This document shows positions 55,685-64,000 of a stretch of 64,000 bases of DNA, in pieces (within the stretch, counting starts at the first letter, position 1; the number at the start of each line of letters is the position of its first letter). The DNA is taken from the NCBI GenBank assembly GCA_016000045.1, contig JAECQY010000001.1, positions 62,001-126,000 of the forward strand, read 5' to 3'. The notes beneath the pieces are model-generated. The model was not told the origin of the DNA and searched no databases. It saw only the letters and a list, made by a program, of their open reading frames with translations. Source of the DNA: Myxococcaceae bacterium. Lineage in GTDB: Bacteria; Myxococcota; UBA727; JABDBI01. The translations under genes and the position numbers were made by a program.

Positions 55685-56003
55685 ATCTCGGGGTCTGAAT
55701 TAAGTCCTGAGAAGCGTTGCCTTCTCAGGTACTCGTAGGCGAAAGTGTTTGGATATGGGTTGAAAGATTGCTCGACACGTCAGAGAGTGTGCAGGCATGC
55801 CGTGCATGCCCAACCCTGAGGGAGTAAAGTTTATTAAAGTAATTTGAAATTCCATCTTTAACAGCTTGTCTAAAAGCCATTTTATATTCACGAGGATTGT
55901 TGTTGAACCAGAACAAAGCATTTACAGTGCTAAAAAGAGAGCGTAGGAATCCAGAAAGTAGGTTTTTGCCTAGCTTATCCATGCTGAAGAGAGTACTCGT
56001 TTT
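55685..56003. other. Intergenic region between paralogs A and B
   Basis: A 319-base gap. The last 88 bases (from 55916) are the duplicated promoter/leader of the family. The rest holds no gene I can support; on the minus strand 55835-55921 reads FWFNNNPREYKMAFRQAVKD, which looks protein-like and could be a relic. Confidence 0.5.
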
Positions 56004-56596
56004 ATGAATTTCGTTTTCGCTTTTATTTTTCTTATTTTTGCTTGGTCTCCAACTATATTGGCTTGGAACTTGCTTGGGTATCGCCCCGCTTGGTTGCAAG
56101 ATGCTTGGTCTGAGGTGGCTCGAATGGGCCAACAGATCCGAGACAGTGTTCGAGAGGTGAAACCTCTTTCACTCGGCTCGGCTTGGGTGCCACTGACTCG
56201 CATCGGCGACGACTACATCGCGCAAATGATCCAACGAGATCAGCGCATCCAAGAACTCCGGCAAAAGATCCACAGACTGCGTCAAATAGACAAGGCTTCG
56301 GAAGCTTCGGCTGCGGAAGAAGAGCTCTTACGATTGATCGAGCTGGGGGCTTTGCCTGAGAAGCGTTCGAAAGCAGGAGCTCTGAAGATTGGGTTGGAAC
56401 TTAAAGATACAACACCGGGCGAGTTATCTCTGCCTGCCTCTAAAGCCAAGGATTCGGTGCCGGGGCTACGCTTGGTTCCCGGTACTGGCGGCCCGCCGCC
56501 TCAACCGAACCCTTTACCGGCAGACGTGCGTAACGACTTACCCGATCCTGGGATCCCTTGGGGGATCAGTGGACGCGTTTTCAGAAACAAGACGCT
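55916..56596 (+). repeat. Duplicated 5' cassette, copy 2
   Basis: Matches 54054-54735 across the leader (AAGTAGGTTTTTG), signal peptide and N-terminal region. The leader just before the ATG differs from copies 1 and 3. Confidence 0.85.
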
Positions 56597-58184
56597 GGTT
56601 CCAAACGGTACCTATTTCAAAGCGGAAATACTCCCAACCGATCCAGAATGGCGTTTTATTTGGCGTTGCTTTTACCACGACAAGCCGACCAAATGGGGCC
56701 TTTCGCGGGTCTATTGTGTTCATGACCGAGACCAAACAAACGTTTTTGAAGCAAATATCGCTCTGCTGGAGAAAGACGCCACCGCTTTTAAGCCAACTTG
56801 GGATGTGGAGCCTCGGGCAGATCAGCGCGCGGTTGCGATCGAGCGTTGGAAACAAGCTGTAGCACCCTTTTCGCCTTTTCACACAGTGGAAAGTGATGGG
56901 CGACCTAGAACCTTTAAAAATACCAAAGTTTTACCCCTTTGGCATGGCAGTGACTCACAGAAGTGTCATGGAATCGCGAATAGTGGGTTTAAGTTTTCTG
57001 GAAAGCTTGCTCTCGAGGGTCAAGCGTCATTCGACACGGATGATGGATACTTTGGTAGTGGGATCTATTTTACGAATAGCGCTCGTTATGCCGGAGATAT
57101 TTATAGTAGAGGCGATTTGATGATGGCTTGGGTGTCTATGACGGAACCCTTTCCCATCGTCGGAGATCCCTCCCAGTTAGACATGGCACTTTTGTCGTGT
57201 GAAGGAGCCTATAAGCATTACAATGCGCATTACATTCCGGTGTTCCCAATGGAGGATAATTTTGATTGTGCCGAATATTATCCTTGTCTGGCGGGTCAAA
57301 TGCCTGTTTGCGATGAGCTGGTGATTTTTCAACGATCTCAAGCTTTGCCGCGTTATTGGATAGAGCTTCAGGTAGAGCATCCTGCGATGGCGCGCCCGAG
57401 CCAAGCGCCAGCCTTTGTGGAAGATTTGATCCCGGTCTTGATGCAAGTCTTGCAGCAGCAAGAAGTGGATGCAGATAAGAGGCTTCGCAATGTGCTAAAT
57501 AGGCACCTTGAGCGGCTCTTGAAGCAAGCGCGCGATGATGACTTGGAAGAGGATCAGTTGGAGATGCACGGGCAGCTCGCTCAGCTGTTTAATGCACAAG
57601 ATAAGATGGATAAGTCTGTGCGTCAGGCCTTGATAGGAGCTTCGAGTTCGCTGGCAGGCGTTCCTGTGCAGGCTTCACAGGTGGCCGCTAGTGTAACCCG
57701 TGCCCATGCGTCAGTGGGCTTCTTCTCCCAGCTTCTAAAGGGAGCTGTTAGCTTCATTTCTGTCCAGAATTCTCTAATCCGCACCCAAGCGATGCGATCG
57801 GATCCGTTTAAGAAAGTTTCTGATTGGTATCAAGGCCCGCGCGATGCCCAAGAGGTGCCTGTTCTGGAATGGGAACGCACACCTTGCCGTGAGATAACTC
57901 TTAGAGAGGCCCAGGTTTACGCAACGCGCTCTTCGTCGGCAGAGTGGCGATTACCCACGGTTTGGGAATTAGAAGCGTTGTATCAGCAACGTGATGTCTT
58001 AGGAGTGCTTTATCAGCAAGGAGTGGATCACGAACAAGAGTGGTATTGGTCCAGCACAGAAATCTCTGGCTATCCAGAGCGCTCGTGGGTTATCAATTTG
58101 GATAGTGGGCGGGTCGCTTACGGTACTGTCAGCGCTGCTAACTCTCTTCGTTGCGTGCGTTTAAGGATGGAAACTGATGATTGA
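56004..58184 (+). CDS. Secreted PARP-like ADP-ribosyltransferase with DUF1566 domain, paralog B
   Basis: A 726-residue protein with a signal peptide (1-20). Order: shared N-terminal region (21-195); a linker region with some aromatic residues (210-300); a PARP-type catalytic domain (about 305-458); a helical region (470-545); and a C-terminal DUF1566 lectin-like domain (600-726; EWRLPTVWELEALY, WYWSSTE, SWVINLDSG, LRCVR). The catalytic H-Y-E triad of PARPs is visible: H314 in LWHGS, Y355 in FGSGIYFTNS and E438 in CDELVIFQRSQALPRYWIEL. This fold transfers ADP-ribose from NAD to proteins or nucleic acids. With export, it is probably an effector or toxin acting outside the producer. No immunity gene is seen beside it. 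Confidence 0.88.
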   Translation: MNFVFAFIFLIFAWSPTILAWNLLGYRPAWLQDAWSEVARMGQQIRDSVREVKPLSLGSAWVPLTRIGDDYIAQMIQRDQRIQELRQKIHRLRQIDKASEASAAEEELLRLIELGALPEKRSKAGALKIGLELKDTTPGELSLPASKAKDSVPGLRLVPGTGGPPPQPNPLPADVRNDLPDPGIPWGISGRVFRNKTLVPNGTYFKAEILPTDPEWRFIWRCFYHDKPTKWGLSRVYCVHDRDQTNVFEANIALLEKDATAFKPTWDVEPRADQRAVAIERWKQAVAPFSPFHTVESDGRPRTFKNTKVLPLWHGSDSQKCHGIANSGFKFSGKLALEGQASFDTDDGYFGSGIYFTNSARYAGDIYSRGDLMMAWVSMTEPFPIVGDPSQLDMALLSCEGAYKHYNAHYIPVFPMEDNFDCAEYYPCLAGQMPVCDELVIFQRSQALPRYWIELQVEHPAMARPSQAPAFVEDLIPVLMQVLQQQEVDADKRLRNVLNRHLERLLKQARDDDLEEDQLEMHGQLAQLFNAQDKMDKSVRQALIGASSSLAGVPVQASQVAASVTRAHASVGFFSQLLKGAVSFISVQNSLIRTQAMRSDPFKKVSDWYQGPRDAQEVPVLEWERTPCREITLREAQVYATRSSSAEWRLPTVWELEALYQQRDVLGVLYQQGVDHEQEWYWSSTEISGYPERSWVINLDSGRVAYGTVSAANSLRCVRLRMETDD

Positions 58185-60155
58185 TTGAGCCAGTTGTCGA
58201 GCAGGCTCGATTAAGTCTGCGTGCTGGACCAAGTCGCAGTGATGGAAAATAGGAAGACCGGATTGCCGTGTACCCAAAAAGTCACCGGGACCCCGAATCT
58301 TCAAGTCTTCGGCTGCGATTTCGAAGCCATCTTGGCTTTTTTCCAGGATGGCCAGCCTTCGATAAGTCTCTTCGCTGGGAAAGAGTTGAGGGGTTAGCAA
58401 GAAGCAAGTGCTTTTGCGCTCTCCGCGCCCTACTCTGCCCCGTAATTGGTGCAGCTGAGAAAGGCCAAATCGTTCCGGGTGAACGATCATCATGCAGGTG
58501 GCATTGGGGACATTCACCCCGACTTCAATGACGGTGGTGGAAACCAGTAAATCCGCTTGAGCACTCGCGAATCGATGCATGGCGGATTCCTTCTCCGCGC
58601 CCGTCATACGGCCATGAATCAAAGCGACTCGATCACTTCCAAAGCGCCCTGCCAGTTCAGCGAAAGCCTGCTCTGCGTTTAGAAGATCCATTTTTTCGGA
58701 TTCTTCAACGAGCGGATAAATGATGTAGGCCTGCTCTTGGTTTCGAAGGCATTTGTCTGCCAACATCAGAACATTTTTTTGCGGATCGCCTTGCAGTAAA
58801 TGCGTTGAAACCGGGGTTCTTCCCGGCGGAAGTTCATCCAATACCGACAGCGCAAAATCTCCGTAGGCCGTTAGAGCGAGGCTTCGAGGGATTGGGGTTG
58901 CGGTCATGGCGAGCACGTGCGGGACAAAGGAGCCTTTTCGACCTTTGTTGCGTAACTCGCTTCGTTGGTGGACCCCAAAGCGGTGCTGCTCGTCAACGAT
59001 GCAGAGTCCTAGATTTTTAAACACAACGTCTTCTGAAATCAGAGCGTGGGTTCCGATGAGAATATCGATGTTTCCTGATTGAAGCGATTTGAGCATTTCT
59101 CGGCGAGCCGGCACGCTCAAGCTGCCCATAAGCTTACCCACTCGTTCGCTGCCAAATAGTTGAGAGAATACGTGAAAATGTTGTTCGGCCAAAATCTCGG
59201 TAGGAGCCATCATGGCGGTCTGGTAGCCATTTTTTTGAAACAGTTTGGCGGCACAGGCTGCGACGGCTGTTTTGCCGGATCCTACATCTCCTTGGAGCAA
59301 GCGAAGCATGGGGTAAGACTGGCTTGTATCGTCGCTGATTTCTTGAATGACGCGAATCTGGGCGTGAGTAGGAGCAAAGGGCAAGAGGCCCTGAAATAGC
59401 TCCCGAGCCGATTCGCGTGGCAAAATCGGAGATTGCAGCTTCAGCTGTATTTGTCGGTGTTTCAACAAACGGCATTGGAAGTGGTACAATTCTTCAAAAG
59501 CCATGCGGCGAAAAGCAGGATGCTGGCCTGGGTCTGCGATTGCCTCGACGGGTTGGTGAATGGTTTGATAGCTTTCCAGCAAGGGCAAAAGTTTGAGCTC
59601 TTGAAGCTTTTCGATCGGCCAATCCGGTGCAGAAGCTTTTTGGACTTGCTCCAGCGCAGCTTCGATAAATTTGGTCAAATCATGGGAACTGAGCCCCTTG
59701 AGTTCCGGGTAGATCGCGCAAACTCCGTGAAAGGGTTCGGGCTTGTTGCCCAAGGCGACTTTGGGGTGGACCATTTGCATCATCGCGTTAAACGCCGTGA
59801 CTTCTCCGGTGACAGTCAGCTGAGTTCCAGGCTTCGCTTTGAGGAGATAAGCGACGGGTTTTAGCTGGAAAAATACGAGCTTTAAAAAACCGGTTCCATC
59901 TTTTAAGATCATTTCCAATCGTTGGTGCTTGAAAGAACCAAGTGTCTGCAAGCGCAGAATCGTTCCAACGACCCTAGCTTGCATACCGGACTTTAAGTCT
60001 CGAATCGGAAGTTGCACACGATTTTGGTAGCCTTTGGGAAGGATGCTCAAAAGGTCCTTGATCTTTGAAATGCCAAGGGCCTCCAATGCGCGTTGTTTCG
60101 CAGGACCTACACCGGGCAAGGTCTGGATGGGTTCGTCATAAGGAGAGGCGCTCAT
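58161..60155 (-). CDS. recG: ATP-dependent DNA helicase RecG
   Basis: A 664-residue fork-reversal helicase. The wedge/OB domain opens LPGVGPAKQRALEALG and ILPKGYQNR. Helicase motifs: RLLQGDVGSGKTAVA, the DEQH box IVDEQHRFGV, TATPIPRSLALT and QLRGRVGRG. The ATG at 60155 (MSASPYDEP) overlaps the small upstream gene as ATGA. Its 3' end overlaps paralog B, convergent, by 24 bases. Confidence 0.95.
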   Translation of the reverse strand: MSASPYDEPIQTLPGVGPAKQRALEALGISKIKDLLSILPKGYQNRVQLPIRDLKSGMQARVVGTILRLQTLGSFKHQRLEMILKDGTGFLKLVFFQLKPVAYLLKAKPGTQLTVTGEVTAFNAMMQMVHPKVALGNKPEPFHGVCAIYPELKGLSSHDLTKFIEAALEQVQKASAPDWPIEKLQELKLLPLLESYQTIHQPVEAIADPGQHPAFRRMAFEELYHFQCRLLKHRQIQLKLQSPILPRESARELFQGLLPFAPTHAQIRVIQEISDDTSQSYPMLRLLQGDVGSGKTAVAACAAKLFQKNGYQTAMMAPTEILAEQHFHVFSQLFGSERVGKLMGSLSVPARREMLKSLQSGNIDILIGTHALISEDVVFKNLGLCIVDEQHRFGVHQRSELRNKGRKGSFVPHVLAMTATPIPRSLALTAYGDFALSVLDELPPGRTPVSTHLLQGDPQKNVLMLADKCLRNQEQAYIIYPLVEESEKMDLLNAEQAFAELAGRFGSDRVALIHGRMTGAEKESAMHRFASAQADLLVSTTVIEVGVNVPNATCMMIVHPERFGLSQLHQLRGRVGRGERKSTCFLLTPQLFPSEETYRRLAILEKSQDGFEIAAEDLKIRGPGDFLGTRQSGLPIFHHCDLVQHADLIEPARQLAQSIISFHP

Positions 60156-60352
60156 GGAAGCCAATGGTGAAAGAGGACCCAAACCACCATCGCCAAAGTG
60201 ACAAGGCCAGCGAGCAGCAAAACCCAGCCCTGCCTTTTCGAGTTTGAAGCCTCTTGGCTTCGATCTTGAGAAAGAAGACCTTGTTTCTCGGCTTCTTGCT
60301 TGACCTCTTCGACGATAAATTCGGCGGTAATTTCTTCGGTTGGATCCATCAA
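60152..60352 (-). CDS. Small tail-anchored-like membrane protein
   Basis: A 66-residue protein: acidic, Glu-rich N-terminal half (EEITAEFIVEEVKQEAEKQG) and one C-terminal membrane helix (WVLLLAGLVTLAMVVWVL). It lies between greA and recG, overlapping recG by four bases. Function unknown. Confidence 0.55.
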   Translation of the reverse strand: MMDPTEEITAEFIVEEVKQEAEKQGLLSQDRSQEASNSKRQGWVLLLAGLVTLAMVVWVLFHHWLP

Positions 60353-60356
60353 GATA

Positions 60357-60824
60357 TTATATCAAAATTTCGACAATTTCACACTCTTTGATACCCTTGG
60401 GGGTTTGGATTTCAATTTGATCTCCAACGGATCGTCCGACCAAGGCTCTTGCGATGGGAGAGGTAATGTTGATCTTTCCTTGTTTTAAGTCGGCTTCGTC
60501 CTCGCCAACCAGTGTCCAACGCTGTTGTTCGCCCGAGTCAGCATCGCAGATGACAACCGTGACCCCAAAGAGGACCTTCGAGCCATCGTGACGACTTAAA
60601 TCAATAATCTGCGCACCCGCCAGTTTGGCCTCAATTTCACGAATACGACCTTCTACCAAGGACTGTTTCTCTCGAGCAGCGTCGTATTCCGCGTTTTCAG
60701 AAAGATCTCCGTGGGCTCTGGCTTCTGCAATGTCTTGGATGACTTTGGGGCGGACTTCAATTTTTAAGCGTCGAAGCTCTTCGGTAAGAGAGTCAAAACC
60801 GCTCTGGGTCATGGGGTAACTCAT
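60357..60824 (-). CDS. greA: Transcription elongation factor GreA
   Basis: A 155-residue factor that rescues backtracked RNA polymerase. It has the coiled-coil [18 protein letters not shown] with the acidic tip and the C-terminal domain [23 protein letters not shown]. Overlaps the Jag-like gene by four bases (ATGA). Confidence 0.96.
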   Translation of the reverse strand: MSYPMTQSGFDSLTEELRRLKIEVRPKVIQDIAEARAHGDLSENAEYDAAREKQSLVEGRIREIEAKLAGAQIIDLSRHDGSKVLFGVTVVICDADSGEQQRWTLVGEDEADLKQGKINITSPIARALVGRSVGDQIEIQTPKGIKECEIVEILI

Positions 60825-61471
60825 GGGGCCTCCAAAACCGTCAATCGAATCCGGTCACTCGGTAAGCGATTGACAATTTTATGGGTTAAAAAATTAAGCG
60901 TTGCGAGTGGAAGCTCTCCTGTTTTAAAAGCAGGATGCCGGACGAATACTTGCACCGAAGGTTTGGAATCCGACAATTCAAGATTGGCTTCGACGAAGGC
61001 TTCGGCTTTCGCGTTTTGAAAGATGGACTCAACAACGGCTTTTGCTTGCGCACATTTATCTTCTGGAGTGCTGGTCAGCGTGAATTCCACGCGATCATCA
61101 TCGTCCAATTCAAACAGCCGTCGAAGCCTCTTGTCACCATTGGGGTTTGGAGCGGCTTCGCTGGATTCAGCGGGTTTTTGAGGATCCGGTATGAGGTGCG
61201 CTAGGCCTGCCACAACCGGATTCACACCGCCGACAATATAACGGCCCATGCGAACCCAAGGGGCTTGCTCGCTCTTTTTGCGGTACGTTAAACCGCTCAA
61301 TTGATGCGTTGGAGCTAAATCAACCGAGTTTCCCAGCTGATCATGAAGAACATCAAAATCTTTGGGATTCTCACGTTGATTTCCGATGTCTTCATTGGGA
61401 AATGTCATTTCCTTTTGAGGACGTCGATTTCCGACCGAATCGCTTGGGTTCAAACCATAATAATGTTTCAT
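60821..61471 (-). CDS. Divergent Jag/KhpB-like protein downstream of yidC
   Basis: A 216-residue protein at the position where jag usually follows yidC. After a long unstructured N-terminal part, the C-terminal 100 residues ([40 protein letters not shown]) resemble the KH segment of Jag, in which GETLDALQYLVNLIVNR is typical. The GxxG loop and the R3H domain are not evident, so RNA binding is uncertain. It overlaps yidC and greA by four bases each. Confidence 0.6.
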   Translation of the reverse strand: MKHYYGLNPSDSVGNRRPQKEMTFPNEDIGNQRENPKDFDVLHDQLGNSVDLAPTHQLSGLTYRKKSEQAPWVRMGRYIVGGVNPVVAGLAHLIPDPQKPAESSEAAPNPNGDKRLRRLFELDDDDRVEFTLTSTPEDKCAQAKAVVESIFQNAKAEAFVEANLELSDSKPSVQVFVRHPAFKTGELPLATLNFLTHKIVNRLPSDRIRLTVLEAP

Positions 61472-63051
61472 GTCAGGGACTCCGATCGCCTCCGGACATA
61501 CACCTGCTGAGCAATGGTGAGCAGGTTGTTCACCAGCATGTAGAGAGACAGACCTGCCGGCAGATTTAACATAACAAACGTTAAAAACAAGGGCATAAAC
61601 CAGAGCACGTATTTCATCTGAGGCTGAGATTCATCGATCTGCGGGGGAATAACCAGTTGGCTGATCAGCATGGAAACACCCATCAATACGGGAAAGGCGT
61701 AGTAGGGATCCGGCTTCGTGAGATCGAGAATCCAGCCATAGAAAGGTTGCTCGTAAAGTTCGACCGAGTTTCCCAGCATTTGGTAGAGGGCGAACCAGAC
61801 GGGCATTTGAATGAGCATGGGCAGGCAACCTGCCATCGGATTGATCCCTTTTTCCCGATAAAATTCCATCTGCTTTTGCCCTAGCATGGCTTTGTCATGG
61901 CTGTATTTTTTCTGAATCTCTTTAAGTTGTGGAGCGATCTTCTTCATTTCTTGCTGAGACGCGAAAGATTTTTGAGTCAACGGAAACGTGAGCAGCTTAA
62001 TAAAAATCGTGAGAAGAATAATGGCAATGCCGAAGTTTTTAACCCATTGATCGATCCAGATGAGCAACCACAAAAGAGGGCGGCTCAGCACTCCAAACCA
62101 ACCATAGTCGATGTTCTCTTCCAGGCCATACCCTGTGTTTTGCAGCAAGCCTATTTGCTTGGGGCCTAGGTAAGAAGAGAAAGCAAAAGTTTGGGTGGCT
62201 CCTGCAGACAGGCTAAAAGATTTGGCTTCGAGTCGAATGCCGAATTGATCGCTTCCGTCCACGTGTTGAAACGCTGTCTTGGCCCCTTGAAATAGGCTGG
62301 GTGTTTCTGGAGCCAGAGACATCAGAAAGTAACGTCGATCGAATCCAACGTATCTGGGGCTTGCTTGGGCGTGTTCTGGTTTTTCTTGCAAGTCTTTTTG
62401 CCCGAATCGATGATGCTTGTTGTTGACATTCCAAGTGACCGCCAACTGATCCGACTCATGGCCGGCTAATTCGGAAGTATTCATCTCCAAATCGATGGAT
62501 AGGTGTCGCGTTGCCAAGCCAAGATTTTTAAAAGACACTTCGTGAGCCACAACAAAAGGTCGTTCTGTGAGCTGGTAGCGGTGCTCCACCTGAATCCGAT
62601 CTTGGGTTTGTTGGACGAATGTGACGCTATCGCTTGTTGCAGCAACGGTTTGAAAGCGGCTCTTGGGGGAGAGAGCGAGCTCTGAGTCGCGTGAAACCAC
62701 AGAGAAATTGGGACTAAAGGCAATGGGTTTCTCATAGCCTAGCAGATTCAACTGTTCGAGTTTGGCCCCTTCGCTGCTCAGCCTTGCTGTATAGCCTCCC
62801 CGAATGGAAGCCTCGGGTTCCAACCTCTTCGTGAGAACCGTTTCAGTGATAGGTATGTTCAAAGTTTCAAGAGGCAAAATAGCTTTGGGTTTGACCGGAA
62901 CCAGAGGAGCCATTGGAGTCGAAGTCTCCGATTCGGCTAAAGATACCGGTTTGGAGCGCGGTCCGAAGAAGGCGTTGTAGCCCATCAGCAGGGCAGTCAT
63001 TAAAAACACCGCCAAAAAGAGGCGTTTTAGATCAGGTGAATCGGGATTCAT
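61468..63051 (-). CDS. yidC: Membrane protein insertase YidC
   Basis: About 527 residues from ATG 63051. N-terminal anchor (LKRLFLAVFLMTALLMGY), large periplasmic domain, then the conserved insertase core with WIDQWVKNFGIAIILLTIFI, KLLTFPLTQKSFASQQEM and NPMAGCLPMLIQMPVWFALY. YidC inserts membrane proteins alone or with Sec. The usual rpmH-rnpA upstream pair is missing, although the Jag-like gene follows. First gene of yidC-jag-greA-(small)-recG. Confidence 0.95.
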   Translation of the reverse strand: MNPDSPDLKRLFLAVFLMTALLMGYNAFFGPRSKPVSLAESETSTPMAPLVPVKPKAILPLETLNIPITETVLTKRLEPEASIRGGYTARLSSEGAKLEQLNLLGYEKPIAFSPNFSVVSRDSELALSPKSRFQTVAATSDSVTFVQQTQDRIQVEHRYQLTERPFVVAHEVSFKNLGLATRHLSIDLEMNTSELAGHESDQLAVTWNVNNKHHRFGQKDLQEKPEHAQASPRYVGFDRRYFLMSLAPETPSLFQGAKTAFQHVDGSDQFGIRLEAKSFSLSAGATQTFAFSSYLGPKQIGLLQNTGYGLEENIDYGWFGVLSRPLLWLLIWIDQWVKNFGIAIILLTIFIKLLTFPLTQKSFASQQEMKKIAPQLKEIQKKYSHDKAMLGQKQMEFYREKGINPMAGCLPMLIQMPVWFALYQMLGNSVELYEQPFYGWILDLTKPDPYYAFPVLMGVSMLISQLVIPPQIDESQPQMKYVLWFMPLFLTFVMLNLPAGLSLYMLVNNLLTIAQQVYVRRRSESLT

Positions 63052-63135
63052 GCGCGCCAAATTGCCTGAAAGAATCTGATTTGACAAGGGACGGGGCGCT
63101 CAGGCCAGCCATCCCTGTCTCAATAGACCTCTTCT

Positions 63136-63292
63136 GGCACTTTGTATGTTGTGTATTAAGGCCGAATGATCCCCTAATGCGTTTAGAGCTTTGCGTTAGC
63201 CGCCGAGATCGTGCGCGGTTCAGCCCAAGAGAGGGAAAAGGCTTGCCAAAGTTAAACGAGTGTGTAGATAAAATCGTCAAAATCAGTAGGCG
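63136..63292 (+). pseudogene. Relic of AAA-ATPase-like 3' end and intergenic region
   Basis: Bases from 63136 (TTTGTATGTTGTGTATTAAG) are collinear with the minus strand from 23065 down to 22895. They cover the end of the decayed copy (VLCIKAE) and the promoter region of the gene at 22863 (CCCAAGAGAGG, then GCCAAAGTTAAAC). So a fragment spanning a gene end and the next gene's promoter was copied here. It lies 85 bases upstream of yidC, in opposite orientation. The remaining gap 63088-63633 holds no other gene. Confidence 0.7.
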
Positions 63293-63309
63293 AAGACTGG
63301 TAGCAGAAA

Positions 63310-63362
63310 TGTGTCCGGGTTCAAGACATTTGAGACTGGACAGGGCTCACTTGGATGCCTAA
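63310..63362 (+). repeat. Dispersed repeat, copy 2 (partner at 8283-8335)
   Basis: Matches 8283-8335 with few differences and, as there, follows AAA-ATPase-like debris. Confidence 0.7.
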
Positions 63363-63569
63363 ACCCTCTAGAAAATGTACGGTACAAACCGCATTGAAGT
63401 GTTTAATGATTGGACCCACTGACATAGGAAGAGACCTTTGATCTTTCTTTAGTCGAATCGCATCGAATGCGATTTGGTTCTAAAGATTGCTGCAACATAT
63501 TTTTGTCGATACAGGTTGCATCGGATCACAACATCGAGATCACGTTGTATTGACGGCTCTACAGGGAAA

Positions 63570-64000
63570 GTCTAAGAATTAAGGAAAGTAGGTTTTTGAA
63601 TAGCCTCGTCAATGAGAGGAGAGTGTTTATTTATATGAATCAAATCTTCGTTTCTATTTTCTTTGTTTTTGCCCTATCCCCCAATTTGTTCGCCTGGAAT
63701 TTGCTGGGGCATCGTCCTGCTTGGTTGCAAGATGCCTATTCGGAAGTGGCTCGCATGGGCCGGCAAATTCGAGACAGCGTTCGAGAGGTGAAGCCCCTTT
63801 CACTCGGTTCGGCTTGGGTGCCGCTCACGCGTATCGGTGACGACTACATCGCGCAAATGATCCAGCGGGATCAGCGCATGAAAGAACTTCGACAAAAAAT
63901 GCACAGACTGCGCCAAATAGACAAGGCTTCGGAAGCTTCGGCCGCGGAAGAAGAGCTCTTGCGGTTGATCGAACTGGGGGATTTACCCGAGAGGCATTCG
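63570..64000 (+). repeat. Duplicated 5' cassette, copy 3 (runs off window)
   Basis: Leader AAGTAGGTTTTTGAAT and CAATGAGAGGAGAGTG match copy 1 almost base for base, and the coding part stays near-identical to the window edge. Confidence 0.8.
63635..64000 (+). CDS. Secreted family protein, paralog C (partial)
   Basis: The first 122 codons begin MNQIFVSIFFVFALSPNLFA, a signal peptide, then WNLLGHRPAWLQDAYSEVAR and the helical EASAAEEELLRLIE segment, all as in paralogs A and B. The gene is cut by the right edge, so its middle and C-terminal domains are unknown. By analogy it should have a different central module and a DUF1566 end. Confidence 0.8.
   Translation, partial: MNQIFVSIFFVFALSPNLFAWNLLGHRPAWLQDAYSEVARMGRQIRDSVREVKPLSLGSAWVPLTRIGDDYIAQMIQRDQRMKELRQKMHRLRQIDKASEASAAEEELLRLIELGDLPERHS

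Overview
The window looks like an origin-proximal stretch of a Gram-negative chromosome. It carries dnaN, recF, rsmG, parA, parB, secA, yidC, priA, recG, rpsA and greA, an origin full of DnaA boxes (about 25.2-25.7 kb) and two parS-like palindromes. Several traits fit the former Deltaproteobacteria (Myxococcota or Bdellovibrionota): many lipoproteins, mevalonate-pathway genes, parS words like those of myxobacteria, and a protein with a C-terminal membrane/arginine sorting tail. That placement is an inference; the window has no rRNA to test it. Repeated AAA-ATPase-like genes and secreted repeat proteins hint at a host-associated or predatory life, also an inference.

Layout. 0-9 kb: secreted DUF1566 (lectin-like) proteins, an ABC1-kinase lipoprotein, recF, a cysteine-repeat surface protein and a broken AAA-ATPase/nuclease gene. 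9-16 kb: ABC-F ATPase, an isolated rplC, hypothetical genes and priA. 16-21 kb: secA-rsmA-kamA-like operon. 21-24 kb: a signal-peptide-bearing AAA ATPase and its decayed copy. 24-28 kb: dnaN, oriC, rsmG-parA-parB. 28-38 kb: lipase, aminotransferase, ygfZ-like, cysS, four tRNA genes (Lys, Gly, Cys, Asp), mvaD plus a phosphomevalonate-kinase-like gene, hemQ, a TPR lipoprotein, rapZ and hpf. 38-53 kb: subtilase, lipase, apaH, M16 protease, CPBP protease, panB, DnaJ-like, a repeat lipoprotein, MazG-like, thioesterase, a MutY-NlpC/P60 fusion and rpsA. 53-64 kb: GDPD, ferredoxin, a three-member secreted family, recG, greA, a Jag-like gene and yidC.

The most striking locus is 54.0-58.2 kb plus the right edge. 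Three paralogous exported proteins share a near-identical promoter, signal peptide and N-terminal region but differ in the middle. One carries what reads as an intact PARP-type ADP-ribosyltransferase domain (H314, Y355, E438) followed by a DUF1566 C-type-lectin-like domain. This looks like a family of secreted modular effectors built by segment duplication. Other unusual points are the MutY-NlpC/P60 in-frame fusion, mvaD starting on the base after the tRNA-Cys CCA, an origin with eleven identical TTTTCCACA boxes, and an AAA-like ATPase gene family with an apparent export signal whose decayed pieces are scattered through the window.
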